A DNA stretch of 17,056 nt from CAYSYY01 sp964576115 [NCBI: uncultured Gemmatimonadota bacterium] (GTDB lineage: Bacteria; Blakebacterota; Blakebacteria; Blakebacterales). The translations under genes and the position numbers were made by a program. Below are positions 13,756 through 17,056 of the stretch, in pieces. The notes below the pieces were generated by a model that searched no databases, had not been told where the DNA came from, and saw nothing but the letters and a program-made list of their open reading frames with translations. The DNA lies in assembly GCA_964576115.1 (NCBI GenBank), contig CAZNUA010000032.1, forward strand, positions 1-17,056, read 5' to 3'. Within the stretch, counting starts at the first letter, position 1; every line of letters starts with the position of its first letter.

Positions 13756-14784
13756 CTAGAGCAGGATCACCAGGGCCGTGACCAGAGCGTTGGCCAGGGC
13801 CAGCGGCAGCAGGACCTTCCAGCCCAGCCGCATGAGTTGATCGTACCGGAACCGGGGGACTGTCCACCGGATCCAGATGAAGATGAAAATCATGACGAAG
13901 GTCTTGACGCTGAACACGGCCGCTCCCGCCAGGGCGTACAGATTCGGGTCACCGGTGATAAAGGCGGGCATAGGGAAATGCCACCCCCCAAGGAAGAGAG
14001 CGACGATGATGGTGCAGGTGGCGACCATGTGGGCGAACTCGCCCATCTGGAACAAACCCAGCTGCATGCTGCCGTACTCGGTGTGGTACCCGCCGATCAG
14101 CTCCTGTTCGGCCTCGGGCAGATCGAAGGGGGTGCGGTGCGTTTCGGCCAGCGAGGCGATGAAGAAGAGCAGAAAACCGAGCGGCTGCTGCCAGATGTAC
14201 CAGCCGCCGATGGTGTCCTGCTGGGCGACGATGGTCGACATGTGGGTCGAGCCGGCGACCAGGATCAGCCCCACCACCGCCAACCCGAGACTGACCTCGT
14301 AGCTGATCATCATGGCCGCGGCCCGCATCCCGCCCATGATGCTGTATTTGTTATTCGAAGCCCAGCCGGCCATGATCACCCCGTAGACCGAGAATGAGGC
14401 GACGGCCAGGAAGTAGAGCACGCCGAAGTTGGGATCGGCGATCTGCAACGGGATGCGTCGGCCGGCGATCACCAGATCGGGGCCGAAAGGGATGACCCCG
14501 ATCAGCACGATGGTGGGTACGAAAGAGGCCACCGGAGCCACCCGGTAGAGCAGCCGGTCGGCGAACTTGGGGACGAAATCTTCCTTGAAGAGGAACTTGA
14601 AGCCGTCGGCCAACGGCTGGAAGAACCCGAAGGGACCGGCACGGTTGGGGCCGATCCGATCCTGGAAAAAGGAGGCGAAGCGGCGCTCGCCGAAAGTGGT
14701 ATAGGCGACCCAGGCCATCAGCACCCCGACGAAGACGGCGGCCTTGGCGGCGTCGATGAGCAGGGCGATCAGGGTCTCGCTCAT
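13756..14784 (-). CDS. nuoH: NADH-quinone oxidoreductase subunit H
   Basis: NuoH is the eight-helix subunit that forms the quinone-binding chamber with NuoB and NuoD and links it to the proton pumps. At 342 residues the length is normal. Signature regions are present: F-G-E-R-R (31-35), R-I-G-P-N-R-A-G-P-F-G (43-53), and E-T-H-R-T-P-F-D-L-P-E-A-E-Q-E-L (214-229) followed by H-T-E-Y. In many relatives the third is E-T-N-R-A/T-P-F-D-L-P-E-A-E-S-E-L; here His replaces Asn at 216 and Gln replaces Ser at 227, a modest deviation in the loop facing the quinone site. The start is ATG at 14784, overlapping the nuoG stop (ATGA), with GAGGAGG 7 bp upstream inside nuoG. Confidence 0.97.
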   Translation of the reverse strand: MSETLIALLIDAAKAAVFVGVLMAWVAYTTFGERRFASFFQDRIGPNRAGPFGFFQPLADGFKFLFKEDFVPKFADRLLYRVAPVASFVPTIVLIGVIPFGPDLVIAGRRIPLQIADPNFGVLYFLAVASFSVYGVIMAGWASNNKYSIMGGMRAAAMMISYEVSLGLAVVGLILVAGSTHMSTIVAQQDTIGGWYIWQQPLGFLLFFIASLAETHRTPFDLPEAEQELIGGYHTEYGSMQLGLFQMGEFAHMVATCTIIVALFLGGWHFPMPAFITGDPNLYALAGAAVFSVKTFVMIFIFIWIRWTVPRFRYDQLMRLGWKVLLPLALANALVTALVILL

Positions 14785-16469
14785 GCGTCCGCCTCCTCTC
14801 CGGAACCGGTCCCGGGCTCGGGCCCGAGATCGATCTGCACGCCGTTGGCGGGCAGGGTTTCGAAGGCCAGGCCGGACAGGGCCGGAATCTGAGCCGCCAT
14901 GTCGGCGAAGGCGCGGGCCACGATGGCCCGGGGCGATTCGGTGGTGCGGGGGCGCATGAAGGTGGCCAGGATCGCGGCGTCGGCCTGGGCTTCGCCGTGC
15001 GGATCGTGGATCCGGTCGAAGCGCTGCAGCCGACCCCGGGCGTTGACGAAAGTGCCGGTCTTTTCGAAGGGACTTGCGCCCGGCATGACCAGTGTGGCGA
15101 CCTCGGTGGCCGGAGTGTGACGGCTCGACAGGGCGATGACGGTGCGGGCCCGACCGAGACGGGCCGCTGTCTCGTCGTCCAGGTCGGCTTCGAGCAACAG
15201 AACGGTCGAGATCGTTCCCGCCTCGACGCCGGCCAGGATGTCCTCGATGTTCGCGGCATCGGGGGCCACCAGCTCGAGTCCGCGGGTATTGGCGTTGCGG
15301 TCCCGCCGCTGGAGCCAGTCGATCATCTCGGCCGGATCGATTCGTCCCTCTGCGCCGTACCAGGCGGCCAGGGGATCTCCGAGTTCTGAGGCCAGCTGAC
15401 GCAGCAGCCAGATCTCCTCGCAGGGGACCGAGGCGCCGGTCAGGGCGGCGAAACCCCCGCTGCCCCGGGCCACGTCCAGGGCCGGGATAGCCAGGGCGAA
15501 AGCCTCGGCCATGCGGATGGGGTGGCGCTCAGAGCCCCGGCCGGCCAGGGCGGTCTCGATGCGGTTCTCGGTGTGCCAGTCCAGATCGAAGCGGCCCCGG
15601 TCGCACATCCACCAGTCGTTGACCTCGAGATTGGGGCGGGGTCGCAGACGGGCCAGGCGGTCCTCGAAACGATCGCCGTAGAGCGAGCACCCCGTGGCGC
15701 ACTGCGGGCAGACGGTTCTGGCAGCCTCGAGGTAAAAAGCCCGGGCCGAATGCAGGAAAGGTTTGGTGACCAGTGCTCCGACCGGGCAGACATCGGCCAG
15801 ACAGCCCTGATAATCGTTGGTCAGGTTGTGTTCGAGGTAGGTGCCCACATCCACGTGACCGCCCCGATCATAAAGCGCAAATTCTTCTCCGCCTTCGACT
15901 TCCTGCAGAAATCTCACGCATCGCGTGCATTGAATGCAGCGGTTCATGTACATTTTGAGGCGGTCGCTGAAATCCTTCTCGGGATAGGTCCGTTTGACCA
16001 TCCGGTGGCGGGTGCGGCCCAGGCCGAATTTATAGGCGTTGTCCTGCAGCAGGCACTCCCCGGCCTTGTCGCACCAGGGACAGTCGAGAGGGTGGTTCAG
16101 CAACAGGAATTCCATGACGCCGCGTCGGGCCTCGGCCACGGCCTCGTTATTGGTCACGACCTCCATGCCCTCGGCCACCGGCATGATGCAGGAGGGCTCG
16201 AGTTTGGGACGGCCGTTGATCTCGACCAGGCACATGCGGCAGTTCCCCACCGCCGAGAGACCGGGATGGAAGCAGAAGTAGGGGATTTCGATCCCGTTAT
16301 AGAGGGCTGCAGCCAGAATCGAGGTGCCGGGGGGGACGGTGACCTCTTCGCCGTCGATCCTCAGGGTGACGGTCGGTTCCCCCTCGGGCAGGCGCACCAT
16401 CGGATAGATGCCCTCGCCCATGTGCGCTTTCAGCGTGCGCCGGGGAATGTTGTGCGTGAGGTGCGCCAT
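14781..16469 (-). CDS. nuoG: NADH-quinone oxidoreductase subunit G, short form
   Basis: NuoG is the large iron-sulfur subunit of the NADH arm. This protein has 562 residues, shorter than the roughly 700-900 of many bacterial NuoG. The ferredoxin domain binds [2Fe-2S] N1b through C66, C77, C80 and C94. Next is the H126-x3-C130-x2-C133-x5-C139 set of cluster N5, then C178, C181, C184 and C228 for N4. C254-x2-C257-x3-C261 and C289 match the N7 site of the molybdopterin-oxidoreductase-like domain. Only about 270 residues follow, including E-K-T-G-T-F-V-N-A-R-G-R (469-480), so this domain is reduced. The start is ATG at 16469, sharing its A with the nuoF stop (TGATG) and 7 bp after GGGGGA. The frame stays open further upstream but only inside nuoF. 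A GTG one codon earlier, or M24, are less likely starts. Confidence 0.95.
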   Translation of the reverse strand: MAHLTHNIPRRTLKAHMGEGIYPMVRLPEGEPTVTLRIDGEEVTVPPGTSILAAALYNGIEIPYFCFHPGLSAVGNCRMCLVEINGRPKLEPSCIMPVAEGMEVVTNNEAVAEARRGVMEFLLLNHPLDCPWCDKAGECLLQDNAYKFGLGRTRHRMVKRTYPEKDFSDRLKMYMNRCIQCTRCVRFLQEVEGGEEFALYDRGGHVDVGTYLEHNLTNDYQGCLADVCPVGALVTKPFLHSARAFYLEAARTVCPQCATGCSLYGDRFEDRLARLRPRPNLEVNDWWMCDRGRFDLDWHTENRIETALAGRGSERHPIRMAEAFALAIPALDVARGSGGFAALTGASVPCEEIWLLRQLASELGDPLAAWYGAEGRIDPAEMIDWLQRRDRNANTRGLELVAPDAANIEDILAGVEAGTISTVLLLEADLDDETAARLGRARTVIALSSRHTPATEVATLVMPGASPFEKTGTFVNARGRLQRFDRIHDPHGEAQADAAILATFMRPRTTESPRAIVARAFADMAAQIPALSGLAFETLPANGVQIDLGPEPGTGSGEEADA

Positions 16470-17056
16470 CACGTGTTCCCCCCGCCGGAGCCGCCGTTGA
16501 GGCGGGCCTCGAACTCGGCCCTGAATTTCAGGACTGCCGACTGGACCGGGCCTGCGGCTCCGTCGCCGAAGGCGCAGATCGTCTGGCCCATGATGTGCCG
16601 GGTTACATCCACGAGCAGGTCGAGATCGTCGCTCACGGCGTCGCCTGAAGCTACTCTTTTCAGAATCTCGACCATCCAGGGACAGCCCTCGCGGCAGGGG
16701 GTACACTGCCCGCAGCTCTCTTCGGCGTAGAATTCGGCCACGTTCAGAGTGGCCTCGACGATGTCATCACCTTCGTCGAGGACGATCGTGCCCCCGGAGC
16801 CGAGGAAGGTTTTGAGTTCGGCCGCGGCTTCGAAGCTGATCGAGGCATCGGCCACCTCGGCGGCGGTCAGCATCGGGGTCGAAGAGCCGCCGGGGTAGAG
16901 AGCCTTGAATGGCCGGCCCCGGGCCGGGCCTCCGGCCAGATCGTCGAGCAGGGTCGACCAGGGCACGCCCATCTCGACCTCGTACACCCCGGGCCTGGCC
17001 ACCCGGCCGCTGATCGAGAACAGGCGGGTGCCGGTCGATTCTTCGGTGCCGTAGGT
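16469..17056 (-). CDS. nuoF: NADH-quinone oxidoreductase subunit F, partial
   Basis: Only the C-terminal 195 residues of NuoF are in the window; the frame runs off the right edge with no start. NuoF carries FMN, the NADH site and cluster N3 at the tip of the peripheral arm. The visible part has the beta-grasp-like region beginning G-T-R-L-F-S-I-S-G-R-V-A-R-P-G-V-Y-E. After it come the N3 ligands, E-S-C-G-Q-C-T-P-C-R-E-G with the fourth cysteine in Q-T-I-C-A-F-G-D. All four cysteines are there. The protein ends in a Gly-rich tail. The stop overlaps the start of nuoG. The FMN and NADH-binding portion, and presumably nuoE, lie outside to the right. Confidence 0.97.
   Translation of the reverse strand, partial: TYGTEESTGTRLFSISGRVARPGVYEVEMGVPWSTLLDDLAGGPARGRPFKALYPGGSSTPMLTAAEVADASISFEAAAELKTFLGSGGTIVLDEGDDIVEATLNVAEFYAEESCGQCTPCREGCPWMVEILKRVASGDAVSDDLDLLVDVTRHIMGQTICAFGDGAAGPVQSAVLKFRAEFEARLNGGSGGGNT

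Noticed and set aside
16470-16706. A 79-codon N-terminal extension of nuoG
   Set aside because: It lies wholly within nuoF in another frame and is Arg-rich noise. The TGATG junction with a Shine-Dalgarno marks the true start.
1-17056. CRISPR arrays, tRNA or rRNA genes, transposases and phage genes
   Set aside because: Both strands were read for these; no regular repeat-spacer pattern, tRNA-like arms with CCA-end features, or mobile-element protein motifs were seen.

Overview
The window looks like chromosomal DNA from a high-GC, respiring, probably Gram-negative environmental bacterium. The evidence is a Complex I (NADH:quinone oxidoreductase) gene cluster, signal-anchored and lipid-anchored envelope proteins, and strongly GC-biased codon use over most of the window. 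The phylum cannot be fixed from the sequence alone. The gene order and protein style would suit an uncultured group such as Gemmatimonadota or a neighbour, but that is a guess.

Layout. (1) Positions 1-1370: a visibly less GC-rich segment with one minus-strand gene for an exported serine beta-lactamase/esterase-family protein. A perfect inverted repeat lies just upstream of it, and an 18-bp tandem duplication lies inside its signal peptide. (2) 1371-1667: a divergent intergenic region. (3) 1668-5949: a compact plus-strand operon of five genes with gaps of at most 18 bp or overlaps. They encode a membrane-anchored six-Asp-box sialidase-fold protein, an aspartate/glutamate racemase-family enzyme, a TauE/SafE permease, a small DUF1634-type membrane protein, and a lipoprotein that looks like a thioredoxin-fold Omp28/DUF1223 relative without its CxxC. 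(4) 5950-5982: a short convergent spacer with a GC-rich inverted repeat. (5) 5983-17056: a minus-strand run that is, in transcription order, nuoF (cut by the window edge), nuoG, nuoH, nuoI, nuoJ, nuoK, nuoL, nuoM, nuoN and a quinone-oxidoreductase-like medium-chain dehydrogenase.

How the genes work together. The nuo genes cover part of the NADH-dehydrogenase arm (F, G), the quinone-site connectors (H, I) and the proton-pumping membrane arm (J, K, L, M, N). NuoA-E are not in the window and presumably lie upstream, to the right. Four junctions (F/G, G/H, J/K, M/N) overlap as TGATG or ATGA, which implies translational coupling. The terminal oxidoreductase gene has its own strong ribosome binding site 27 bp after nuoN, with no terminator between, so it is probably co-transcribed.

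I did not find a clearly new multi-component system. The most unusual points are the five-gene envelope/transport operon with its CxxC-less thioredoxin-like lipoprotein, the shortened NuoG that still keeps the N7-type cysteines, acidic C-terminal tails on several Nuo subunits, and the palindrome in front of the beta-lactamase-family gene. No tRNA, rRNA, CRISPR array, insertion sequence or prophage gene was seen.
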